Part shown: piece by piece, positions 1 through 11,470 of the stretch | Position numbering within the stretch: the first letter of the stretch is position 1 | Layout of the letters: the number at the start of each line of letters is the position of its first letter | Origin: Arenicola marina | Taxonomy: Eukaryota; Annelida; Polychaeta; Arenicolidae | DNA: 64,000 nucleotides | NCBI GenBank assembly: GCA_964019135.1 | Contig: OZ025248.1 | Span: 76,204,119 to 76,268,118, forward strand | Direction: 5' to 3' | The notes under the pieces: model-generated | Told to the model about the DNA's origin: nothing | Database searches by the model: none | Seen by the model: only the letters and a program-made list of their open reading frames with translations | Made by a program: the position numbers and the translations under genes

Positions 1-2690
1 CGTCACTCCGCCAATGAGTCATCGCTGGCACGTGGCTGTGTGTGACGCCACTCCGCCAATGAGTCCTCGCTGGCACGTGGCGGTGTGTGACGCCACTCCG
101 CCAATGAGTCCTCGCTGGCACGTGGCGGTGTGTGACGTCACTCCGCCAATGAGTCCTCGCTGGCACGTGGCGGTGTGTGACGTCACTTCGCCAATGAGTC
201 CTCGCTGGCACATGGCGGTGTGTGACGCCACTCCGCCATTGAGTCCTCGCTGGCACGTGGCGGTGTGTGTGACGTGACTCCGCCAATGAGTCCTCGCTGG
301 CACGTGGCGGTGTGTGACGTCACTCCGCCAATGAATCCTCGCTGGCACGTGGCGGTGTGTGACGCCACTCCGCCAATGAGTCCTCGCTGGCACGTGGCGG
401 TGTGTGACGCCACTCCGCCAATGAGTCCTCGCTGGCACGTGGCGGTGTGTGACGCCAATCCGCGAATGATTCCTAGCTGGCACGTGGCGGTGTGTGACGT
501 CACTCCGCCAATGAGTCCTCGCTGGCACGTGGCGGTGTGTGACGTCACTCCGCCAATGAGTCATCGCTGGCACGTGGCGGTGTGTGACGCCACTTCGCCA
601 ATGAGTCCTCGCTGGCACGTGGCGGTGTGTGACGTCACTCCGCCAATGAGTCCTCGCTGGCACGTGGCGGTGTGTGACGTCACTCCGCCAATGAGTCCTC
701 GCTGGCACGTGGCGGTGTGTGACGCCACTCCGCCAACGAGTCCTTGCTGGCACGTGGCGGTGTGTGACGCCACTCCGCCAATGAGTCCTCGCTGGCACGT
801 GGCGGTGTGTGACGTCACTCCGCCAATGAGTCATCGCTGGCACGTGGCGGTGTGTGACGTCACTCCGCCAATGAGTCATCGCTGGCACGTGGCGGTGTGT
901 GACGCCACTTCGCCAATGAGTCCTCGCTGGCACGTGGCGGTGTGTGACGCCACCCCGCCAATGAGTCCTCGCTGACACGTGGCGGTGTGTGACGCCACTC
1001 CGCCAATGAGTCCTCGCTGGCACGTGGCGGTGTGTGACGTCACTCCGCCAACGAGTCCTCGCTGGCACGTGGCGGTGTGTGACGTCACTCCGCCAATGAG
1101 TCCTCGCTGGCACGTGGCGGTGTGTGACGTCACTCCGCCAATGAGTCATCGCTGGCACGTGGCGGTGTGTGACGCCACTCCGCCAATGAGTCCTCGCTGG
1201 CACGTGGCGGTGTGTGACGCCACTCCGCCAATGAGTCCTCGCTGGCACGTGGCGGTGCGTGACGTCACTGCGCCAACGAGTCCTCGCTGGCACGTGGCGG
1301 TGTGTGACGCCACTCCGCCAATGAGTCCTCGCTGGCACGTGGCGGTGTGTGACGTCACTCCGCCAACGAGTCCTCGCTGGCACGTGGCGGTGTGTGACGT
1401 CACTCCGCCAATGAGTCCTCGCTGGCACGTGGCGGTGTGTGACGCCACTTCGCCAATGAGTCCTCGCTGGCACGTGGCGGTGTGTGACGTCACTCCGCCA
1501 ACGAGTCCTCGCTGGCACGTGGCGGTGTGTGACGTCACTCCGCCAATGAGTCCTCGCTGGCACGTGGCGGTGTGTGACGCCACTCCGCCAATGAGTCCTC
1601 GCTGGCACGTGGCGGTGTGTGACGCCACTCCGCCAATGAGTCCTCGCTGGCACGTGGCGGTGCGTGACGTCACTGCGCCAACGAGTCCTCGCTGGCACGT
1701 GGCGGTGTGTGACGCCACTCCGCCAATGAGTCCTCGCTGGCACGTGGCGGTGTGTGACGTCACTCCGCCAACGAGTCCTCGCTGGCACGTGGCGGTGTGT
1801 GACGTCACTCCGCCAATGAGTCCTCGCTGGCACGTGGCGGTGTGTGACGCCACTTCGCCAATGAGTCCTCGCTGGCACGTGGCGGTGTGTGACGTCACTC
1901 CGCCAACGAGTCCTCGCTGGCACGTGGCGGTGTGTGACGTCACTCCGCCAACGAGTCCTCGCTGGCACGTGGCGGTGTGTGACGCCACTCCGCTAATGAG
2001 TCCTCGCTGGCACGTGGCGGTGTGTGACGCCACTCCGCCAATGAGTCCTCGCTGGCACGTCGCGGTGTGTGACGTCACCCCGCCAACGAGTCCTCGCTGG
2101 CACGTCGCGGTGTGTGACGCCACTCCGCCAATGAGTCGTCGCTGGCACGTGGCGGTGTGTGACGTCACTCCGCCAACGAGTCCTCGCTGGCACGTGGGCG
2201 GTGTGTGACGTCACTCCGCCAATGAGTCCTCGCTGGCACGTGGCGGTGTGTGACGTCACTCCGCCAATGAGTCCTCGCTGGCACGTGGCGGTGTGTGACG
2301 CCACTTCGCCAATGAGTCCTCGCTGGCACGTGGCGGTGTGTGACGTCACTCCGCCAACGAGTCCTCGCTGGCACGTGGCGGTGTGTGACGTCACTCCGCC
2401 AATGAGTCCTCGCTGGCACGTGGCGGTGTGTGACGCCACTCCGCCAATGAATCCTCGCTGGCACGTGGCGGTGTGTGACGCCACTCCGCCAGTGAGTCCT
2501 CGCTGGCACGTGGCGGTGTGTGACTCCACTCCGCCGATGAGTCCTCGCTGGCACGTGGCGGTGTGTGACGTCACTCCGCCAATGAGTCCTTGATGTCACG
2601 TGGCGGCGTGTAATGTCACTCAGCCCACGACTTTTTGCTGGCACGTGGCGGTGTGTGACGCCACGCGGCCTACGAGTCCTTGCTGCCATC
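1..2690. repeat. 45-bp minisatellite, about 59 copies, abutting the MRPL19 stop
   Basis: A head-to-tail array of a 45-bp unit fills the left edge and continues out of the window. Each unit carries CACGTG (E-box core), and roughly half carry TGACGTCA (CRE/ATF core) about 10 bases downstream; the rest have TGACGCCA. Because 45 is a multiple of three and the unit lacks stops in several frames, long open frames appear on both strands; these are artefacts. A 9-unit (405 bp) higher-order duplication is visible: the variant segment at 1261 recurs at 1666. The last degenerate copies (about 2590-2690) overlap the end of the MRPL19 coding region. Confidence 0.97.
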
Positions 2691-3590
2691 TGGTGGCGTC
2701 CGCTTGCTGGCCTGCGTCTTTGCGACCTCCCGTTGGGCCTCCCCCAAGATCTGGCCAGCCTCGTCGCCGTTGATGCTCCCCCGGTACTGCTTCATGAGGT
2801 CGTGCTGCTCCCAGGGCTTCGCAACCTCGCGGGCACGGCGGTAAAAGCGCTCGGCAAGCCCCAGATGCTCGACACCCTTCAGGTCCCGTCTCTCCCACCG
2901 CTCCAGCCAAGGCCGGGGACCCAAGCGTACCTGTAACGGGGCACGCCATAATCTCATGATCCCATCCTTGATAATAATCTGTGAAGTGACCTTTAGGAAC
3001 AGATTTTAACTGTAATTAGGTATTATAACTATGTTGTGTTGTGCTCGGTCACAGGGCGTGACCCCTGACCTCTGACCTACCTTGACCTGGTTGACCGGGA
3101 TCTGAGCCCCGGGTGGGTGGGTCACGGGCTCAAGGTCGAAAGGCACCGTGCTGTAGTCGGTTACAGGGTGTGACCCCTGACCTACCTTGACCTGGTTGAC
3201 CGGGATCTGAGCCCCGGGTGGGTGGGCCACGGGCTCAAGGTCGAAAGGCACCGTGCTGTACTCGGTCACAGGGTGTGACCCCTGACCCCTGACCTATCTT
3301 GACCTGGTTGACCGGGATCTGAGCCCCGGGTGGGTGGGCCACGGGCTCCATGTTGAAAGGCACCGTGCTGTACTCGGTCACAGGGTGTGACCCCTGACCT
3401 ACCTTGACCTGGTTGACCGGGATCTGAGCCCCGGGTGGGTGGGCCACGGGCTCCATGTCGAAAGGCACCGTGCTGTACTCAGCCGGGGCGTCTCGCAGGT
3501 AAGTCAGGTCGTCGACAAGGCGTTTCTCCAGCTTGAGGACCTCAATCTTCTGGACGGTCGGGTTGTAGAGCTCGTAGCAAATCTCAAGGC
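2670..3590 (-). CDS. MRPL19: Mitochondrial ribosomal protein bL19m, last two coding exons (partial)
   Basis: This encodes the C-terminal part of mitochondrial large-subunit ribosomal protein L19. The penultimate exon is 3590-3403: it follows an AG at 3592-3591, starts after the first base of a Gly codon, and adds 62 codons beginning LEICYELYNP and ending IPVNQVK. The last exon is 2930-2670: AG acceptor at 2932-2931, phase 0, 86 codons beginning VRLGPRPWLERWERRD, then TAG at 2672-2670. Joined, VNQVK|VRLGPRPW matches the vertebrate MRPL19 pattern VNELKVKMKPKPW. EICYELYNP, KLEKRL and YLRDA also match that family. The spliced frame is intact. Upstream exons (N-terminus, presumably targeting peptide and the IPEFYVGS core) were not found; the adjacent intron holds the LINE. 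The stop codon lies inside a diverged copy of the 45-bp minisatellite unit, so any 3'UTR would be that array. Confidence 0.93.
3039..3480 (-). repeat. 105/112-bp tandem repeat duplicating an MRPL19 exon end and splice donor
   Basis: The 3' part of the penultimate MRPL19 exon (EYSTVPF to VNQVK) plus the first ~30 bases of the intron are present four times, with a fifth partial copy. Copy starts are near 3473, 3368, 3256, 3151 and 3039, so spacing is 105, 112, 105, 112; the longer period has an extra 7 bases (ACCCCTG class). The donor AAG|GTAGGT is intact in copies 1, 3 and 4 (exon ends 3403, 3186, 3081). In copy 2 it is AAG|ATAGGT (3298), without GT. The 105-bp step keeps reading frame; the 112-bp step does not. 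Confidence 0.92.
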
Positions 3591-3815
3591 CTGTCGCATT
3601 TATCAATAGTACAGTACGTCAAATGAATGAATTGATAAAGTTTGAGTGTGCTGTCCAACTAGTCGATCAGTTGTGTTATATAGGGCATAATTTAGGATAA
3701 AATCAAATACGTGACTAATAGTGATAATCATAACGTCTTTATCACATACAAACATAATGTTGTTCTCGGTAACGAAATGGCACTAACTTCATAACAATTA
3801 TGACATTTAAATTAG
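3591..3815. other. MRPL19 intron sequence left of the LINE
   Basis: AT-rich intron on the acceptor side of the MRPL19 penultimate exon. No further exon is seen. It ends with the 5' copy of the LINE target duplication (3803-3815). Confidence 0.6.
3803..3815. repeat. 5' target-site duplication of the LINE
   Basis: ACATTTAAATTAG at 3803-3815 is repeated exactly at 18926-18938, directly after the A-rich tail of the LINE. The AC at the start of the 3' copy could belong to the tail, so the duplication is 11 to 13 bp. It fixes the element boundaries and shows insertion by target-primed reverse transcription. Confidence 0.88.
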
Positions 3816-4090
3816 TTAACGTTACAAAATGGCCACGGAGAGTAGGACGTGTGATTTGGGCAGCGTCCTCGAGTGTAAAATAACCCAGTAAACGGGCTTT
3901 CAGTGCCCCGACACTATGGATTAGAAACTGTGTAAGGATATCGGGATCACCGACCAAAGAATCTGTCCTGATAACTATTGCTGACGACATCATTATTTGG
4001 AATATATCTAAACCACAATATTGATTGTGCGGAGCTTGACAGGCGGCATAGCACCATTCGACATGCCTGCCTAGGTTGGGGGCCGTCTCA

Positions 4091-7000
4091 ATGGGCAGGA
4101 GGAAGAGTGAGAAGCGCCGGCGACACAGCAGTGGGGCCACGACCCCCGTTAAAGCGGACGATAAGAGACAACGTACTCTGTCAGATTGCTTTCAACACTT
4201 GGATTCTCTGTCGGAGGCCCCCATTGCAGTACAGAATATGGCCGATGGACTTGTTGTGGATGTGCAGGGTATAAAAGATACCTTGCGCGATATATTAGAC
4301 AATGTGTCTTGTCTACCGAGCATGCAATCGGCATTGCAAGAAATGAATAAATAAGTAGAATCTCTCAAACAATCGGCCGAATTCAACAGCAAGAAGCTGT
4401 TGGCATTAGAAAAGGAGAATAAGGAGCTCCGACAGGAAAAAAACGCTTTGAAGAAAAGCGACCCATCGAAGCAATTCTCATCTCTGGTTGACCAGACATC
4501 TAAGTTAAAGAAAGACCTTGTAGCCATGGAAACATACAGCAGGAAAGAAAATCTTGTGTTCCATGGCATCGGCGAGTCAACGTCGGGTGAAGAGGATTGT
4601 GCAAGACTGATCCAGGAGATTGTCCAGAACAAGCTCGACCTACCAGGTGACATGAAGCTCCAGAGATGCCACAGACTGAGCCAGAAGCCCAACTCGGGCT
4701 CCCCTCGGGACAGGCAGCGACCCATCATTGCCCGCTTCGCCTTCTACGCAGACAGAGAGTCCGTGTGGAAGGCTAGGCCGAAGCCACGTGGGAGTAAAGT
4801 GTACATCGAAGAGGACTTTCCTCGAGAGGTACAGGATCGCCGCCGGATCCTGATTCCCGTCATGAGAGCGTCACGCCGAGACGGACATCGGGCTACAGTG
4901 CAAGGTGATCGCCTGATTCCCGTCATGAGAGCGTCACGCCGAGACGGACATCGGGCTACAGTGCAAGGTGACCGCCTGATTCCCGTCATGAGAGCGTCAC
5001 GCCGAGACGGACATCGGGCTACAGTGCAAGGTGACCGCCTGATTCCCGTCATGAGAGCGTCACGCCGAGACGGACATCGGGCTACAGTGCAAGGTGACCG
5101 CCTGATTCCCGTCATGAGAGCGTCACGCCGAGACGGACATCGGGCTACAGTGCAAGGTGACCGCCTGATTCCCGTCATGAGAGCGTCACGCCGAGACGGA
5201 CATCGGGCTACAGTGCAAGGTGATCGCCTGATTCCCGTCATGAGAGCGTCACGCCGAGACGGACATCGGGCTACAGTGCAAGGTGACCGCCTGATTCCCG
5301 TCATGAGAGCGTCACGCCGAGACGGACATCGGGCTACAGTGCAAGGTGACCGCCTGATTCCCGTCATGAGAGCGTCACGCCGAGACGGACATCGGGCTAC
5401 AGTGCAAGGTGACCGCCTGATTCCCGTCATGAGAGCGTCACGCCGAGACGGACATCGGGCTACAGTGCAAGGTGACCGCCTGATTCCCGTCATGAGAGCG
5501 TCACGCCGAGACGGACATCGGGCTACAGTGCAAGGTGATCGCCTGATTCCCGTCATGAGAGCGTCACGCCGAGACGGACATCGGGCTACAGTGCAAGGTG
5601 ACCGCCTGATTCCCGTCATGAGAGCGTCACGCCGAGACGGACATCGGGCTACAGTGCAAGGTGACCGCCTGATTCCCGTCATGAGAGCGTCACGCCGAGA
5701 CGGACATCGGGCTACAGTGCAAGGTGATCGCCTGATTCCCGTCATGAGAGCGTCACGCCGAGACGGACATCGGGCTACAGTGCAAGGTGACCGCCTGATT
5801 CCCGTCATGAGAGCGTCACGCCGAGACGGACATCGGGCTACAGTGCAAGGTGATCGCCTGATTCCCGTCATGAGAGCGTCACGCCGAGACGGACATCGGG
5901 CTACAGTGCAAGGTGATCGCCTGATTCCCGTCATGAGAGCGTCACGCCGAGACGGACATCGGGCTACAGTGCAAGGTGACCGCCTGATTCCCGTCATGAG
6001 AGCGTCACGCCGAGACGGACATCGGGCTACAGTGCAAGGTGATCGCCTGATTCCCGTCATGAGAGCGTCACGCCGAGACGGACATCGGGCTACAGTGCAA
6101 GGTGACCGCCTGATTCCCGTCATGAGAGCGTCACGCCGAGACGGACATCGGGCTACAGTGCAAGGTGACCGCCTGATTCCCGTCATGAGAGCGTCACGCC
6201 GAGACGGACATCGGGCTACAGTGCAAGGTGATCGCCTGATTCCCGTCATGAGAGCGTCACGCCGAGACGGACATCGGGCTACAGTGCAAGGTGATCGCCT
6301 GATTCCCGTCATGAGAGCGTCACGCCGAGACGGACATCGGGCTACAGTGCAAGGTGATCGCCTGATTCCCGTCATGAGAGCGTCACGCCGAGACGGACAT
6401 CGGGCTACAGTGCAAGGTGACCGCCTGATTCCCGTCATGAGAGCGTCACGCCGAGACGGACATCGGGCTACAGTGCAAGGTGATCGCCTGATTCCCGTCA
6501 TGAGAGCGTCACGCCGAGACGGACATCGGGCTACAGTGCAAGGTGACCGCCTGATTCCCGTCATGAGAGCGTCACGCCGAGACGGACATCGGGCTACAGT
6601 GCAAGGTGACCGCCTGATTCCCGTCATGAGAGCGTCACGCCGAGACGGACATCGGGCTACAGTGCAAGGTGACCGCCTGATTCCCGTCATGAGAGCGTCA
6701 CGCCGAGACGGACATCGGGCTACAGTGCAAGGTGATCGCCTGATTCCCGTCATGAGAGCGTCACGCCGAGACGGACATCGGGCTACAGTGCAAGGTGATC
6801 GCCTGATTACCGTCATGAGAGCGTCACGCCGAGACGGAAATCGGGCTACAGTGCAAGGTGACCGCCTGATTCCCGTCATGAGAGCGTCACGCCGAGACGG
6901 AAATCGGGCTACAGTGCAAGGTGACCGCCTGATTCCCGTCATGAGAGCGTCACGCCGAGACGGACATCGGGCTACAGTGCAAGGTGACCGCCTGATTCCC

Positions 7001-10000
7001 GTCATGAGAGCGTCACGCCGAGACGGACATCGGGCTACAGTGCAAGGTGATCGCCTGATTCCCGTCATGAGAGCGTCACGCCGAGACGGACATCGGGCTA
7101 CAGTGCAAGGTGACCGCCTGATTCCCGTCATGAGAGCGTCACGCCGAGACGGAAATCGGGCTACAGTGCAAGGTGACCGCCTGATTCCCGTCATGAGAGC
7201 GTCACGCCGAGACGGACATCGGGCTACAGTGCAAGGTGACCGCCTGATTCCCGTCATGAGAGCGTCACGCCGAGACGGACATCGGGCTACAGTGCAAGGT
7301 GACCGCCTGATTCCCGTCATGAGAGCGTCACGCCGAGACGGAAATCGGGCTACAGTGCAAGGTGACCGCCTGATTCCCGTCATGAGAGCGTCACGCCGAG
7401 ACGGAAATCGGGCTACAGTGCAAGGTGACCGCCTGATTCCCGTCATGAGAGCGTCACGCCGAGACGGACATCGGGCTACAGTGCAAGGTGACCGCCTGAT
7501 TCCCGTCATGAGAGCGTCACGCCGAGACGGAAATCGGGCTACAGTGCAAGGTGACCGCCTGATTCCCGTCATGAGAGCGTCACGCCGAGACGGACATCGG
7601 GCTACAGTGCAAGGTGACCGCCTGATTCCCGTCATGAGAGCGTCACGCCGAGACGGACATCGGGCTACAGTGCAAGGTGATCGCCTGATTCCCGTCATGA
7701 GAGCGTCACGCCGAGACGGAAATCGGGCTACAGTGCAAGGTGACCGCCTGATTCCCGTCATGAGAGCGTCACGCCGAGACGGAAATCGGGCTACAGTGCA
7801 AGGTGACCGCCTGATTCCCGTCATGAGAGCGTCACGCCGAGACGGACATCGGGCTACAGTGCAAGGTGACCGCCTGATTCCCGTCATGAGAGCGTCACGC
7901 CGAGACGGACATCGGGCTACAGTGCAAGGTGATCGCCTGATTCCCGTCATGAGAGCGTCACGCCGAGACGGAAATCGGGCTACAGTGCAAGGTGACCGCC
8001 TGATTCCCGTCATGAGAGCGTCACGCCGAGACGGACATCGGGCTACAGTGCAAGGTGATCGCCTGATTCCCGTCATGAGAGCGTCACGCCGAGACGGACA
8101 TCGGGCTACAGTGCAAGGTGACCGCCTGATTCCCGTCATGAGAGCGTCACGCCGAGACGGACATCGGGCTACAGTGCAAGGTGACCGCCTGATTCCCGTC
8201 ATGAGAGCGTCACGCCGAGACGGACATCGGGCTACAGTGCAAGGTGACCGCCTGATTCCCGTCATGAGAGCGTCACGCCGAGACGGACATCGGGCTACAG
8301 TGCAAGGTGACCGCCTGATTCCCGTCATGAGAGCGTCACGCCGAGACGGACATCGGGCTACAGTGCAAGGTGACCGCCTGATTCCCGTCATGAGAGCGTC
8401 ACGCCGAGACGGACATCGGGCTACAGTGCAAGGTGATCGCCTGATTCCCGTCATGCGAGCGTCACGCCGAGACGGACATCGGGCTACAGTGCAAGGTGAC
8501 CGCCTGATTCCCGTCATGAGAGCGTCACGCCGAGACGGACATCGGGCTACAGTGCAAGGTGACCGCCTGATTCCCGTCATGCGAGCGTCACGCCGAGACG
8601 GACATCGGGCTACAGTGCAAGGTGACCGCCTGATTCCCGTCATGCGAGCGTCACGCCGAGACGGACATCGGGCTACAGTGCAAGGTGACCGCCTGATTCC
8701 CGTCATGAGAGCGTCACGCCGAGACGGAAATCGGGCTACAGTGCAAGGTGACCGCCTGATTCCCGTCATGAGAGCGTCACGCCGAGACGGAAATCGGGCT
8801 ACAGTGCAAGGTGACCGCCTGATTCCCGTCATGAGAGCGTCACGCCGAGACGGAAATCGGGCTACAGTGCAAGGTGACCGCCTGATTCCCGTCATGAGAG
8901 CGTCACGCCGAGACGGACATCGGGCTACAGTGCAAGGTGACCGCCTGATTCCCGTCATGAGAGCGTCACGCCGAGACGGAAATCGGGCTACAGTGCAAGG
9001 TGACCGCCTGATTCCCGTCATGAGAGCGTCACGCCGAGACGGACATCGGGCTACAGTGCAAGGTGACCGCCTGATTCCCGTCATGAGAGCGTCACGCCGA
9101 GACGGACATCGGGCTACAGTGCAAGGTGATCGCCTGATTCCCGTCATGAGAGCGTCACGCCGAGACGGAAATCGGGCTACAGTGCAAGGTGACCGCCTGA
9201 TTCCCGTCATGAGAGCGTCACGCCGAGACGGAAATCGGGCTACAGTGCAAGGTGACCGCCTGATTCCCGTCATGAGAGCGTCACGCCGAGACGGACATCG
9301 GGCTACAGTGCAAGGTGACCGCCTGATTCCCGTCATGAGAGCGTCACGCCGAGACGGACATCGGGCTACAGTGCAAGGTGATCGCCTGATTCCCGTCATG
9401 AGAGCGTCACGCCGAGACGGAAATCGGGCTACAGTGCAAGGTGACCGCCTGATTCCCGTCATGAGAGCGTCACGCCGAGACGGACATCGGGCTACAGTGC
9501 AAGGTGATCGCCTGATTCCCGTCATGAGAGCGTCACGCCGAGACGGAAATCGGGCTACAGTGCAAGGTGACCGCCTGATTCCCGTCATGAGAGCGTCACG
9601 CCGAGACGGACATCGGGCTACAGTGCAAGGTGACCGCCTGATTCCCGTCATGAGAGCGTCACGCCGAGACGGACATCGGGCTACAGTGCAAGGTGACCGC
9701 CTGATTCCCGTCATGAGAGCGTCACGCCGAGACGGACATCGGGCTACAGTGCAAGGTGACCGCCTGATTCCCGTCATGAGAGCGTCACGCCGAGACGGAC
9801 ATCGGGCTACAGTGCAAGGTGACCGCCTGATTCCCGTCATGAGAGCGTCACGCCGAGACGGACATCGGGCTACAGTGCAAGGTGACCGCCTGATTCCCGT
9901 CATGAGAGCGTCACGCCGAGACGGACATCGGGCTACAGTGCAAGGTGACCGCCTGATTCCCGTCATGAGAGCGTCACGCCGAGACGGACATCGGGCTACA

Positions 10001-11470
10001 GTGCAAGGTGACCGCCTGATTCCCGTCATGAGAGCGTCACGCCGAGACGGACATCGGGCTACAGTGCAAGGTGACCGCCTGATTCCCGTCATGAGAGCGT
10101 CACGCCGAGACGGACATCGGGCTACAGTGCAAGGTGACCGCCTGATTCCCGTCATGAGAGCGTCACGCCGAGACGGACATCGGGCTACAGTGCAAGGTGA
10201 TCGCCTGATTCCCGTCATGAGAGCGTCACGCCGAGACGGACATCGGGCTACAGTGCAAGGTGACCGCCTGATTCCCGTCATGAGAGCGTCACGCCGAGAC
10301 GGACATCGGGCTACAGTGCAAGGTGACCGCCTGATTCCCGTCATGAGAGCGTCACGCCGAGACGGACATCGGGCTACAGTGCAAGGTGACCGCCTGATTC
10401 CCGTCATGAGAGCGTCACGCCGAGACGGACATCGGGCTACAGTGCAAGGTGACCGCCTGATTCCCGTCATGAGAGCGTCACGCCGAGACGGACATCGGGC
10501 TACAGTGCAAGGTGACCGCCTGATTCCCGTCATGAGAGCGTCACGCCGAGACGGACATCGGGCTACAGTGCAAGGTGATCGCCTGATTCCCGTCATGAGA
10601 GCGTCACGCCGAGACGGACATCGGGCTACAGTGCAAGGTGATCGCCTGATTCCCGTCATGAGAGCGTCACGCCGAGACGGACATCGGGCTACAGTGCAAG
10701 GTGACCGCCTGATTCCCGTCATGAGAGCGTCACGCCGAGACGGACATCGGGCTACAGTGCAAGGTGACCGCCTGATTCCCGTCATGAGAGCGTCACGCCG
10801 AGACGGACATCGGGCTACAGTGCAAGGTGACCGCCTGATTCCCGTCATGAGAGCGTCACGCCGAGACGGACATCGGGCTACAGTGCAAGGTGACCGCCTG
10901 ATTCCCGTCATGAGAGCGTCACGCCGAGACGGACATCGGGCTACAGTGCAAGGTGACCGCCTGATTCCCGTCATGAGAGCGTCACGCCGAGACGGACATC
11001 GGGCTACAGTGCAAGGTGACCGCCTGATTCCCGTCATGAGAGCGTCACGCCGAGACGGACATCGGGCTACAGTGCAAGGTGATCGCCTGATTCCCGTCAT
11101 GAGAGCGTCACGCCGAGACGGACATCGGGCTACAGTGCAAGGTGACCGCCTGATTCCCGTCATGAGAGCGTCACGCCGAGACGGACATCGGGCTACAGTG
11201 CAAGGTGACCGCCTGATTCCCGTCATGCGAGCGTCACGCCGAGACGGACATCGGGCTACAGTGCAAGGTGACCGCCTGATTCCCGTCATGAGAGCGTCAC
11301 GCCGAGACGGACATCGGGCTACAGTGCAAGGTGATCGCCTGATTCCCGTCATGAGAGCGTCACGCCGAGACGGACATCGGGCTACAGTGCAAGGTGATCG
11401 CCTGAGAATCGACGGAAAACTTTACTCCGTGGACACTCTTAATTTGCTCCCTGAAAACTGGATAAAGTAG
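4091..11470 (+). pseudogene. LINE ORF1 (L1 ORF1p-like) with a 104-copy internal repeat
   Basis: ORF1 encodes the RNA-binding nucleic-acid chaperone of the LINE. ATG is at 4091 (MGRRKSEKRRR, basic). A heptad-rich, Lys/Glu-rich stretch (about 4270-4490) suggests the coiled coil. An RRM-like segment follows, with ETYSRKENLVFHGI (from about 4529) and RPIIARFAFYADRESVWK (about 4720-4775). The C-terminal domain begins DFPREVQDRRR, is interrupted by the array, and resumes with RIDGKLYSVDTLNLLPENW before the TAG at 11468-11470. TAA at 4352-4354 (after QEMNK) is an in-frame nonsense codon in otherwise continuous frame, probably from CAA. With one repeat copy the protein would be about 296 residues, normal for the family. 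With 104 copies it is about 2459 codons. Confidence 0.88.
4850..11401 (+). repeat. 63-bp in-frame array, exactly 104 units
   Basis: From 4850 to 11401 is 6552 bases, which is exactly 104 x 63. Each unit encodes 21 residues: LIPVMRASRRDG, then H or N, then RATVQGDR. Identity is extremely high. Recurrent variants are CAT/AAT (His/Asn), GAT/GAC, ATGAGA/ATGCGA (8451, 8580, 8643, 11226) and one ATTACC (near 6807). Asn units occur only between about 6838 and 9546. The Asn spacing at 7340, 7403, 7529, 7718, 7781, 7970 recurs at 8789, 8852, 8978, 9167, 9230, 9419, an offset of 1449 bp = 23 units. No unit breaks the frame. The antisense strand is also open across the array, which I treat as a by-product. 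Confidence 0.97.

Noticed and set aside
19..1968. Long open frames on both strands of the 45-bp array
   Set aside because: Unit length is a multiple of 3 and lacks stops; the repeated peptide has no family match and both strands are open.
3742..4140. Minus-strand frame as an upstream MRPL19 exon
   Set aside because: No MRPL19 motif, and it spans the LINE boundary defined by the target duplication.
4744..11352. 2202-codon antisense frame across the ORF1 array
   Set aside because: Mirror of the 63-bp unit, which happens to lack stops on the antisense strand; starts and ends with the array.
1..11401. Resemblance of regular repeats to a CRISPR array
   Set aside because: There are no variable spacers; the whole unit repeats, and the genome is eukaryotic.
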